Under the pieces are notes generated by a model that worked only from the letters and a program-made list of their open reading frames with translations, did not search any database and was not told the DNA's origin. A stretch of DNA of 64,000 nucleotides, taken from contig NKYR01000121.1 of NCBI GenBank assembly GCA_003184365.1, positions 1 through 64,000 on the forward strand, read 5' to 3'. The position numbers and the translations under genes were made by a program. Source of the DNA: Evernia prunastri. Lineage: Eukaryota; Ascomycota; Lecanoromycetes; Lecanorales; Parmeliaceae. Shown here piece by piece: positions 10,542 to 20,429 of this stretch (position 1 is the stretch's first letter; every line of letters starts with the position of its first letter).

Positions 10542-10834
10542 ATATCCGCGGCGATCAGGCCAAAGCCTCATTGTATAAGCGCTAGTTCAACCGAAGTTGG
10601 TCCTTCTTCAACTTCGGTGGCTGATCCCATTTGGCAAGTGATGTAATTCTCCAGAGCATACGTCCTGGTAAGATCGCTCCAGCTATGGGCCTCAGCTGGT
10701 GCGGCACCGTCTTCTGTGGACTCGAATGCCAACCCGCCGTCATTGATTATTTTGAGCCAAGAACATAACACCACGAATCCATTTACCACCAGGCTGCTGA
10801 ACATCTCAAGGTAATTATACTCGCAGTTATCGAA

Positions 10835-12032
10835 ATGATCCGAACTACTGAGACTAAGCAGCAGCACGTTCTCGAACGCTTCATAGTAAACACCCCTGAT
10901 AGGTTGAAGAAGAAACGGAAAACACTGACCTCAAACAGCCACGGCTTCCCCGACCCATACGACTTCATCGTAGGAGACGATAAGCTCACCGTTGAATTTT
11001 ACGCCTACCAAGATACCGTCAACTCCATCGCCATGCACGCCTGCATGGGCGCAGCGAACCGCGATATGATTCAAAAGGTCATGGCGGATAGGTACGACGA
11101 ACACATGGGCGTTGGCCCGTACGTCTGGACCTCGGGCGACGTGACGCTGTACCTCAGTCCGGGCGAGCAATTGACGTGGGGCAAGTGGTCACTGGCGCCG
11201 GCTGCGATGGGGGAGTTCATCAGGAACAACGAGCTAAGGGGCACGCAATTTATCCTGCTCTGGAATGGGCTGGGTCCCGTCGGGTACGGGCAGCTCGTTA
11301 AGACGAGTCAGGCGCGATCGCTGCAATCAATTACGGGCCCGACCAACGCATTCCCAGATCCGTATGACAGACGCATCGTCTCGATTGGGCTGACGATGGA
11401 ATTCTACGGCTATCGAGGCTCCATTTCCCCGACTGCGATGAGGGATTGTATATCCGCTGCCAGCAGTGACGTGATGCGACATGTGCTGATGAGTGAAACG
11501 GCGATGAGCATGCAAGCGCCCTCATATTCCTACACCGCTGGCGGGGTGAATTTATTCCTGAGCCCGACTGAGCATCTGACATGGCATATGTGGGCCTTTG
11601 TGCCGGCTTGGATTCAGGAGTTCGTGTCGGAGAACGACTTCAAAGGGACGCAGTTTATCCTCTTGTGGGAAAGGAGACAATCACGGAAACAATAGCGGCA
11701 GACTGAAAGAGAACGGAAGTGACAGTGGTTTGTGGCAACAACTTGACAGTCAAAGACTAAGAGTTGACAACAATGATAACACGAGAGGATAAGTTGAAGT
11801 TTTTGTCCGAAAGGTTTCTTCAGCGCTACAAATATTCGAGGAACTCCCTGATTAGTAAAGTAGTTTACTAGATAGGCGTATTAAGCAATCAATCAATCAA
11901 TCAATCCTCTTGTGGGATGGTTTTGCTGAGCCTGTGGGTTTTGGTCAGCTGGTCGATATTTCGTCAGAGATGCCGTCTGTACCCAGAGTAGGCCTGATTC
12001 ATACGCTTGAGACACGGGGGCCGGTTTCGTGA
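10835..12032 (+). pseudogene. Unknown gene with duplicated domain, split by a LINE fragment
   Basis: The product, not recognised, has two copies of an unknown domain of about 118 residues (residues 38-155 and from 173). Shared landmarks are FPDPYD, the pair VEFYAY/MEFYGY, LYLSPGEQLTW/LFLSPTEHLTW and GTQFILLW. There is no signal peptide or membrane helix. The 5' end is uncertain: CACTGACCTCAAACAG just before the first FPDPYD looks like an intron 3' end. Copy 2 stops prematurely at TAG 11693-11695 inside a 233-bp insertion. After the insertion the same frame resumes as LLWDGFAEPVGFGQLV, matching LLWNGLGPVGYGQLV of copy 1, and runs to TGA at 12030-12032. The empty allele would thus have been longer. 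Confidence 0.6.
11671..11903 (+). mobile_element. 5'-truncated LINE insertion with target-site duplication
   Basis: 233 bp flanked by a 14-bp direct repeat (ATCCTCTTGTGGGA at 11657-11670 and 11904-11917), ending in (CAAT)n. The segment around AGTTGAAGTTTTTGTCC and the tail also occur at the 3' end of the LINE at 50461-50604. A short 3' fragment, a simple-repeat tail and a duplicated target are the marks of target-primed reverse transcription by a non-LTR element. It interrupts the host gene's second repeat domain. Confidence 0.85.
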
Positions 12033-12256
12033 GCATATTAAATAGCTGTTATTGAGAGAAGGTCCTGTGAAAGAGCAACCACATGGATGCCAGGGAAAAT
12101 TAAGAACATGATGGAGAATTGCTATCCGGCTATTATGCTGCAAAGCGCCAAACTCGGCCGGGCGAGTATCTGGAATCAAATAAGTACCTTTAATCCAAAT
12201 ATCGCCACCTCATGTAGACTAGATGTTACGTGTCATCTCTATTCTCCTGTAATCCC

Positions 12257-14504
12257 TTACCAATCGAACCATTCACTGCCCCTTTTCACCAGTCTGAGAG
12301 CGATGAACCCCTTTCGCAGCTTAATTGTAAGGATAGCTCCCATATCATCCCGCAGCTGCTTCTCAACCCTTTCCTTGGCCTGTTCCCACACCTTTCGTTT
12401 CCGCCGCACATCCATTGTCGCAACCTCTTCATCGGTGGCCCATTCGTCGACTACTAACTCCACGCTATATTGTGAGAATATTAGAGCCAGGACCGCCATA
12501 AGCTCTACCTGCGCAAAGCGTCGGCCGACGCAAGAGCGGTAGCCCTCGCTGAAGGGGATGTACGCGCCTTTGGGGGGCTTGTAGAGCCCGGCTGCCGTAT
12601 CCGGGTGCAGGTTGACGCCTAGAGCGGCAGCCGCGTCGGTGTCTACGTCGATGGCGACGGACTCGTAGTTCTCTCTTGCAGCGGCACGCTTGGCTTCGGT
12701 GTCTAGTATCCAGCGCTCGGGCTTGAATTCCTCGAGATCGTTTTCGCGTTTGCCAAATGGGTGAGCAGAAAGGTTATGGTCTGCAGCGGGGGCTGTGGGC
12801 CATAAGTGCGGGTTACGGTGGACGGCCGGGGTGATGAGCTGGACCAAGGCGTCACCTGGAACAAGGCACCTCTTGCCTCCAATAGCAATGGGCTGAGGAT
12901 TATTCGGTAGGGTACATTTGGGTATCGAACTGTGCGTAGTAAGTGAATCAGCACTTGTTCTTTTCACGAATAACATAGAGCGCTCAGAGTTATCGAGGAA
13001 AGTCGATCTCAGATTTTGCCCAAAACGTTACGTGGTGTGCTCAGTCCACGTACTTGACAGGGGCGAAGAGACGAAGCTCTTCACAACACAGCACCGGCCA
13101 TGCTATTCATGAGCTTCGGAAAATCACGATCGTAGTCCCACGACTGGGGGGGTGTGCCGTGGAAGATGGAGTCGATGTCACGTTGGAGGCGACGTTGAGA
13201 GGCGACGTGGAGTGCGAGGCAGACGAGACAGAAGTGGATGCTGTTTGCCGTGGTTTCATGGCCGGCCATCAGGTAGACAAAGGCGTTGCCCATCATCTCG
13301 CCATCGGTGAGGGTTTGAGTAGCTGGGTCGGAGGTCAGGTTGGCGCCTTTGATCATGGTGGTCATCAGGTCAGATTGATCAGAAAATGTGCCGCGTATGT
13401 TGTAAGACTTCGCTTTTCTTCTTATCGAGCATCTCAGATATATAGCTGCCCCATTCAATGAAGGATGTGTAGGCTTTCTTAGTTACTTTAAATGGGAGGT
13501 ATTCTTCATTATATCAGTGGCAGAGATGAAGACGGGACAACTACTTAGGACAAAGTGCGGACACACCAGGACCCAAATAATGCTGTCTAGTAGGGTTGCC
13601 TGCGCTTCCGTGTAGCTCATGGAATGTCCATGGTCTAGTGTTTCCGATCTTGTTGCCTTGCCTTTCTCCGACCATGTCATAAGCACGCCGAAGGCGGCCT
13701 TGCTAAGGATATGTAGACTTAATCTCATTGCATCATCTGCAACCGTACTCAAGGTTCGAGATTCCTCATCCTTATCCTGAAACCAGCTCGCCACCTTACA
13801 TGACCCCGGCATTAGCGATTTCTTCCCTTTGGTCCATTAGGAAATATATGAGTAGGCCAGAAGCGTGTCAACGAGGCCCGAGAGCAGGATGAAGTCCCAT
13901 AGAACACACCTGGGGAGCTATTCTGGACTACATCATTCTCGAGGAGGCGAGGGAAGATCTCACCATCGCTTGTGTCTGGGTCAGGCTCTCCTGCCAGATC
14001 AGGTGCCTGTTCTTCTCCGAAAACGGCGTGCTCGTGATTTTTCGGTGGTGCCTCCACTTCTGGCCTTCAGTGACCACTACATTATCTCCGTATATCCTCA
14101 GTAGAGCATAGCGTTCAACTGGCTTGGGAAAATCATTCTTTCTGTTCGTGATCTGAGTAATCACGTTTGCGTCTGCTGTGTTTAGTGTCACTTTTTCAGG
14201 CGCTACCGTCAAGAATGTATCGGCCCCAATCTTCTGGAACTGCTCGTATCGCGCCTTCCAGAACCAATTGACGATGAGATCGAGCCAGGGGTCGGTCCAT
14301 GCTTCCGGGAGACTGCGGAAGATAGGCAGGAGAATGATGCTAAAGAGTCGGTATGTGCGGTTGGGGTGGAAGAAAGGCACTATGACGTAGGGGATACCGG
14401 AGGCTTTGGCTTCTGCAAGGTGACGGCTAAATTGGTGGTACAGCTTCACGGTACATAGCAGTAATACCCAGCACGATTGTGAAGAGGATGGTGAGTAATG
14501 CCAT
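12257..14504 (-). CDS. Cytochrome P450 (heme-thiolate monooxygenase), two frame breaks
   Basis: Monooxygenase, probably ER-anchored, substrate unknown. Exons by splicing: 14504-13964, 13794-13545, 13503-13054 and 12928-12257. Seen: N-terminal anchor MALLTILFTIVLGITA, the C-helix region EGQKWRHHRK, VADDAMRLSLHILSKAAFG, the I-helix AGHETTANSIHF, the K-helix EELRLFAPV, and heme loop PFSEGYRSCVGRRF. Two places do not hold frame: just after the anchor (near 14450) and between DKKKSEV and SDQSDLM (near 13410). Neither has usable splice sites, so each is a one-base indel or sequence error. It belongs to the CYP52/CYP65-like group by its FPKP and GDNVV motifs. It lies tail-first toward the interrupted gene and 395 bp from the DHCR24-like gene. 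Confidence 0.75.
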
Positions 14505-14898
14505 GGCTGGAACGTGAATGATTTTCAGGTCTGCCAGTCAAGAGCTCTATGGCGGTTGGCGAAGTGAGTATGGGCCTTGGTTGAGTCGAATCTCTCGACC
14601 GGGACACACAATCTAGCTTTGCACCGGCTAAGCGCTGTATTGCATAGCCTCCATCGACGGAAACAATAGTAAAATTAGAAAGACATGGCGAGCCGGTACA
14701 GGCGGCTACATCTGCTTACGTAACCTTGGCGGCCTGAACGAATCCATCGTGAATACCCATTACAATCAGAGAATATAGCTCTACTGTACTTGGATAACTA
14801 ACTAACATACATAAGACAGGGCAATAAATAGCCATTGATCTGGTTCCACGTTTGTGCCATGTGCTATCAATCATCACGACGTCCGTATACATTCCCAG

Positions 14899-16296
14899 CT
14901 AGTTTCCCAAAAGATAGTCGCTGCGTAGCAAGACGCAGAGAATGCCGTAGATACCGGGGACGGGCCAGACGAACCAGATGAGACTGAAGCACCACCGCAG
15001 CCAGGATCGGTCAATCGCCCGCTGCTCGGCGTTCCCGTCGAATTTGGTCTTGTCGTACACGCTGGGGAGGTAGGTCGCGTGATGCTTTGCGCGGAGGCCG
15101 TCGTACCACTCTCTGTCGTAGATCTGCCAGAATTCTTCCTCGGTGTAGTGGCAGTGCGCGTAGAGCCATTTCACGCCGCCCAGCTCGCGCACTTTGCGCT
15201 CGAGGCGGCGGTTCTCGGCTACGGATTCCTTCACGTCGGGAAGACGGGGGCCCCACACGCCGATGTTCATTAGCATCGCTTTCTCCTCCCTCACGTTCGC
15301 AGTGGCAGCGATGTTGCTGTTGTTGACGTCGGCATCTTGCGGGCTCTCCCACGGCTGTTGGGGCTTCTCATCCGGAGGAACGTGAGCTCTCACGGACGGC
15401 CGATCGATGGCGCGGTTGAACATTGTTCGCCGCCCGTTTTGAAGAACCGGACATAGCCACAAAGGGTAGATGCCGAACTCCTTGTCGAGCCACTCGATGA
15501 ATGGCTGTGCGTTCGAATGGGGAAGCTTGATGTCCTGGATGATATTGTCGCAGGCCATTCCATTCTCGTGCAATCCGTGGTAAAGAACTTCAGTATAGAT
15601 CAATGGATCGAGCAGCCGACGAGTGAGAGGAGTGAATGGACATCCAAAATATGTAAATGCGTGTTTAGCGGCCCAGAAGGCGCCGCGGTCGTATCGGAAG
15701 AGGTAGTCCAGTGTAGGCACGGTCTCGACCGTTACCGTCGTTGGATTTCTCGAGAGAATCGTATTCTCAACATGGAGGTAGAACCACTCATCTTTGCGGT
15801 TCAGGAACGTTTGAGTATTATTCCATGGCCAGATACGGTCGGTGAAACGACCTGTGACGACGGCACCTCTGGTTGCGTCGTAGAGGATAGCGTCAACGAA
15901 TGCGTTGTCATCGTCTTCCATGGCTCTTTGGGTCATTTGTAATGTTTCGCAAACTGTGTGCACAGGGTGGTATGCCACTTCCATGAAGGGAGTGGCGTTC
16001 AAGAGCCTGATTTCTAGGAGCGTAACTACACCGAGCGTCCCGAAAGTGCCAGTGACACCGTGGAACAACTCAGGCTCAACGTCTCTCGATATCTTGCCAA
16101 CCTCCCCATTCGCGCGTACGAGTTCCACCCAATTGACCGTGTCTTCGAAAAACCCATATTTGTAGGAGCTACTCTCGGCGGCCACTCCGGCAAAGCCACC
16201 TCCAACGGTAATGCCTGGGAATTCCGGTGCTTTCTGGTCATGAAAGCGTCGAACGTCTGCACCAATCTTAAGTACGAGACGATCATGGTCCCCCAT
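14899..16296 (-). CDS. DHCR24-like FAD reductase with apparent internal deletion
   Basis: A 465-residue single-exon frame related to the FAD-dependent delta-24 sterol reductases (DHCR24/DIMINUTO). Seen: EFPGITVGGGFAG, then AAESSSYKYGFF, a GTFGTLGVVTLLEIRL segment, the YHPV element, and a C-terminal LPSVYDKTKFD followed by a hydrophobic tail. The family normally has some 80-100 residues of the first FAD-binding lobe between the short N-terminal helix and EFPGITVGGG. Here the start (HDRLVLKIGADVRRFHDQKAP) runs straight into EFPGITVGGG with no intron between. The lobe is absent, so FAD binding is doubtful. Deletion in the genome or a collapsed assembly would both explain this. Its neighbours are two P450s and a DHCR7-like gene. 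Confidence 0.7.
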   Translation of the reverse strand: MGDHDRLVLKIGADVRRFHDQKAPEFPGITVGGGFAGVAAESSSYKYGFFEDTVNWVELVRANGEVGKISRDVEPELFHGVTGTFGTLGVVTLLEIRLLNATPFMEVAYHPVHTVCETLQMTQRAMEDDDNAFVDAILYDATRGAVVTGRFTDRIWPWNNTQTFLNRKDEWFYLHVENTILSRNPTTVTVETVPTLDYLFRYDRGAFWAAKHAFTYFGCPFTPLTRRLLDPLIYTEVLYHGLHENGMACDNIIQDIKLPHSNAQPFIEWLDKEFGIYPLWLCPVLQNGRRTMFNRAIDRPSVRAHVPPDEKPQQPWESPQDADVNNSNIAATANVREEKAMLMNIGVWGPRLPDVKESVAENRRLERKVRELGGVKWLYAHCHYTEEEFWQIYDREWYDGLRAKHHATYLPSVYDKTKFDGNAEQRAIDRSWLRWCFSLIWFVWPVPGIYGILCVLLRSDYLLGN

Positions 16297-16659
16297 GGCT
16301 CGTTGTCACATAGGAGATCTTGGCCTAAAGGCCTCTTTCCTTCACGCAAGCAGCGTCTGGCAGTTGGGGAGAATAGAAATTGGAGAGTAATAGGAAGGCA
16401 GAAAAGTAAGAGATACGCAGATTCGGAACGGCGGGAAGACCTCCCATATGCACTCAAGATTCGCATCTCGTCGGCGATAGTATCGCGGATGAGACTGCCT
16501 AGTACGAGAAACGCTCGATTCGATTGCACCCATATCTGCCTATTTTTGAGGGGTGAAGGCAGGCTTGCACGGGCCAGATCCAGTAGTGAAGTCATTACGC
16601 AGCCATAGTTTGCTGGGAATCGTACAGACAGGAAGGTTTTCGAACGCAAGATCAAAAAT

Positions 16660-17660
16660 CGAGGATATCCGACTCTTGGTGGGGGATGGCACTGATTCCT
16701 GCACTACTCTGTAAGTCGATCGGCTTCGTAGTGGGTACAGTGTGCTAAGCAGTGGGGTACAGTAGTCTGACTAGTGAGTCACTTAACAATCCGCGCACAA
16801 AAGGTATCGTGGGGGGCGGGGGCCAGTTTGGCACCCCCTTGCTTAGCCCACTGCATAGACTAGGAACACTCAGTTGTGGTTCCTACTTACCTATAACGAC
16901 TGTCCACTGTGGTGTCTCTGTAATGATTTGTTCCTTCTCTCCGACATGGTTAGGCGGCGCTCCGGTGAGCCCGATGGAAACTCCCCCGTGCTTGGGTGGG
17001 TAGCAAGATGATGATGATCGATGGAAGCAAGCCGAGAATATCCCCCCCCGCTAGACTATGTATGACTAGTGCTGAAGACTTCGCGAATGGCCCGAGCCCC
17101 GAGAGAATCGGTTCGCCCGAGAGCCGCTGACCGCTAGGCCAAAAGCCTATTCTACTACCTAGGTACCTTAGGTAAGCTAACCCCGAGTACTATCAACCCA
17201 GAGCTAGGCTCGTTGTGGCTTACATATAGTCTGACCCCATCTATCTTCTCGAATGCCGAGGAAACTCCACCTTCCTTCCTTATGCTAGGTATCATTCTGG
17301 TCATATTTAGCCAATGCATTAGTGTTATGTTCATACGAACTCAGTCATCCATCCCAATTACCGCCCAAGTGATCTATAAAAAAGGGTTTGAATGCCCGGT
17401 CCTGGCGGGCATCGCTTGATGAGGGAAAAGGGAAAAAACTGGGCTTGCAGGACCCAAAACTCAGATGTAGGCTTCGTCGCGATTGTGAAGAACATTCCAA
17501 AAACAGTCAAGCTGCATTGCGTATACAGCGCCATGGTCATCAACAAAGTGATCAGTGGATGCTCTGCATTGCAATTGCTTCATGCCGCAAGAACTTCATG
17601 TGGGATCTGAAACGTATCGCTTGGCAATAATTTTTGTTTCCAACCATCGTCCCGGTCGAT
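16660..17660. other. Intergenic with traces of a short repeat
   Basis: No gene supported. At about 17131-17167 the bases CCGCTGACCGCTAGGCCAAAAG followed by CCTATTCTACTAC match the reverse complement of the MITE interior at 3178-3250, minus about 24 bp. Frames near 17390-17630 have no recognised features. Confidence 0.4.
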
Positions 17661-17666
17661 TTGGTC

Positions 17667-19536
17667 TCATTGCACAGCTTGCTTCAGCCTGATCAGCAAC
17701 TGCGTCTCTTTCACCGGTGCCATTATTCCCAAGGACGGGCCGATCTGGTCAATCTGAGGGGGCCGGCATACGCCATTTGGTGCCTTTGAGCCTCCAAAGA
17801 CCTCGATGTCATAGCGCTTAACAAGTATAGCGACAGTGACTAAGGTTTGCCGTTTTGCCAGGAACCTTCCAGGACATAGAGTAATGCCTCCTGCAAAAGG
17901 TCGAAAGCTCGGGTCCCTGTCCAGAGTGTTGTCCAGAAATCTGTTGGCATCGAATTGTCCCGCGTCGTCACCGAATGCCTTCGAATCGTAGTGAAGGGAG
18001 CGAATAGGGATGATAACAGAGCTATTGCTTCGCAGCTTCTTACTGCCCATAATAATGGGCGTTATGACCTTCCGGACTGAAAATGACCCAAAGGTCAGGC
18101 GGAGCAGCTCAGTATAGATTGCGGTGAGGCGAGGGCAACGTTCGTAGATATGGCGGTAGTCAATACTTGTGTGCCGGAACGCAGGCTCAATCTCCGTCTT
18201 GACGACATTTAGAAGCTCGCTGTCGCATAGCACATAGCTAAGGAGCCAGTGGGTAAGCCGGTACACATTGATATTTGCCCTGACAATTTTCATTAGCATG
18301 ATAGGACGCTCAGGGAATGAACTTGCCACGTCTTACGCCCATAATAGCATGAACGTGATGGACGAGCTGTCGTGATCGTCGAGATCTGAAGCTTCTTGCT
18401 CCTTCAGGATTTCGTGCCAAAACCACGCTGCCTCGGCTCGTCTCTCAGAAGACACGCGCATATACCTTACCAAAGCATCATATATGCCTTGTCTTGCAGT
18501 ATGTAGGCGTTTGGCTGCGACCTTCGGATAGTGGAACATGAGTAACTTCCAAGCTTTCTCAGAGAAATCATATAGCATATGCGTAAGGCGAGGCTCGATT
18601 TCATATATAACACCACCAAACAAAGATCGCGTCATGGCGTCAATGGATACATGAGCGCAAAAATCCATCAGTGGGACCTTCTGCTTACTTGTACACAAAC
18701 TGGACAGCTCCCTCCACTGAAGAGAAGTGTTGATAAGCTCTGTGAGCCTGAACGAGAAGTCATCCAATTTTGGGCCAGGGGTGAGTTGCCGTCTATAGAG
18801 ATCTTCGCTATGATGAACGAGCGATCTGTGTTTGGGATTTACGGGGTTCCTGTGCTTTGCACTTTCCGGCTCAGGAGCATCCCAGATCTTTGGGAGTGAT
18901 GACTGTCGTACGCCGAATTGCAGCATCAGTTGTTTGAGGTATGGTTCCCAAGCAAGCGCTTGGGTTCTTCGAAATGTTGTTGCAGCGTCCCGAGGATTTG
19001 TGAGCATATAGAATCTCTCGCCAGACATCATAATGCAATAGGGCTCATCATCGGATGTTGAGGTCCTAATCAAATGTCAGCGTATCACACTTGAGGCATC
19101 AGATGAGCAATGCTCACTTTGAGCGGGTTATTAGACCATGAGAGTTTCGGAAAAATCCTACTGCGTGACCTGTTCCACGGATCTTTAATTCAGGCTGCCT
19201 TGTCGCCCTGGATAGCACACTGTACCTAGATCTTGAAGAACGTTCAGCTTTTGCAAGAGCACAAGACATCTGGATCTTACATGGTACCCAATATGGAATT
19301 TCCTTCGCTTCCTCCGCAAATATCCACGGTCTTACGGTAAAAGTCCACAGACGCCACAAAGCGAGGGACGAGCCCAAGAAAGCTGCAATTGCGACGGTCC
19401 AGTTCCATCTGAAGCCCTCTGGATGCATGACCCGGTCTATGCGCGCAGCTTCCAAAGCACTGAATGAGGAAGCATTGATCCCGTCGTAGGAAAAGACGTC
19501 CCGAATCACCTCGGCTGAGGGAAATGGAATTCCCAT
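17667..19536 (-). CDS. Cytochrome P450, CYP7/CYP8-like
   Basis: Four exons (19536-19281, 19169-19118, 19065-18337, 18279-17667) give 549 residues in one open frame, with canonical GTAAGA/GTGAGC donors. The start is the ATG in MGIPFPSAEV; the codon four earlier is GTG. Seen: one transmembrane helix (about residues 42-62), PYWVP, MLTNPRDAATTF, SIDAMTRSLFGG, an I-helix ending LLWAANINVYRLTHW, the K-helix TELLRL, and heme loop RPFAGGITLCPGRFLAKR. The ANxxxxTHW-type I-helix and CPGRFLAK loop are typical of fungal proteins resembling CYP7B/CYP8 sterol and prostacyclin enzymes. The flanking DHCR24- and DHCR7-like genes make a steroid substrate a reasonable inference. Confidence 0.85.
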
Positions 19537-19559
19537 GGCGATTGTCACCGCAACTTACT

Positions 19560-20429
19560 AAAGGATCTCCTGGTCTTAAGTAAGATTGTGCAGGGTATCA
19601 CTCATCAAAGACGAAGGAGGATGAATGAGATGCATGGAAGAGTATGATCGATCACTGGTCCGATCACCTGAAGTATGTTGTATGATTAAGGTTTCAATTA
19701 AGTTTTGGCGTGGGGTGAGTTGGAGGTTGGTGACTGCTAGACTGGATCATTCGATGCGACACGAGTAGAACTATAATACCGACCCTACCTACATAAGTGT
19801 CACCTATAGCAGCAGGGCAGCCTCGGTCGGTGGGTTATCAATGAATATTAAAGTGTACGACTACGCGCACATCTCATTTCGCTCATAACCCACCCCTGAT
19901 GCATGCATATGCTGGGTGTTAGCCCGCAATATGCATTAGTTCATGGGCGAGCTAGTTGTTGGACATAGAATAATTTCATTCTCCCAGAGACTTAGATAGC
20001 TACATGGGAATCTAACAATACCATCCTCCAAATAGTCCCTCCTACCGCCTTGTTAATTGGTGACTACTATCGCTCCTACATCGGTTGAGGAGACTAAACG
20101 TCCGAAATCCAAAGGTATATTACCTATTACTACTCTTTCTTCACCTGTCCACCAGTCTGCCAACAGTCGACATCTCGAGATCGACGGTTGCTGGTACCAT
20201 GAATTGTACCGAGTGAAAAACACTGTCAAGGTCAACAGTTTCTATCATTACACCAGTTCAATCGACTGTCCTCCACTCTTCAACGGCCAGGATGGTATTC
20301 GCCCTTTTTCCCACACATCTCTTCTAGCGCTCAAAGACTCCCGAGACCCGATTTCGAGTTGAACTTTCAAGCTTGACTCGCTGCTACCGAGTTTCAGCCC
20401 GATCTATACGCACTCTTCAAGCGATTAGA
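19560..20429. other. Divergent promoter region between P450 and sterol reductase
   Basis: About 890 bp separate the P450 start (minus) and the sterol reductase start (plus), so both promoters lie here. A possible short leader frame near 20057-20362 has no family features. No gene is supported. Confidence 0.4.

Noticed and set aside
15011..15352. Arg-rich frames within the DHCR24-like gene
   Set aside because: Shadow frames inside a longer frame that carries family motifs.
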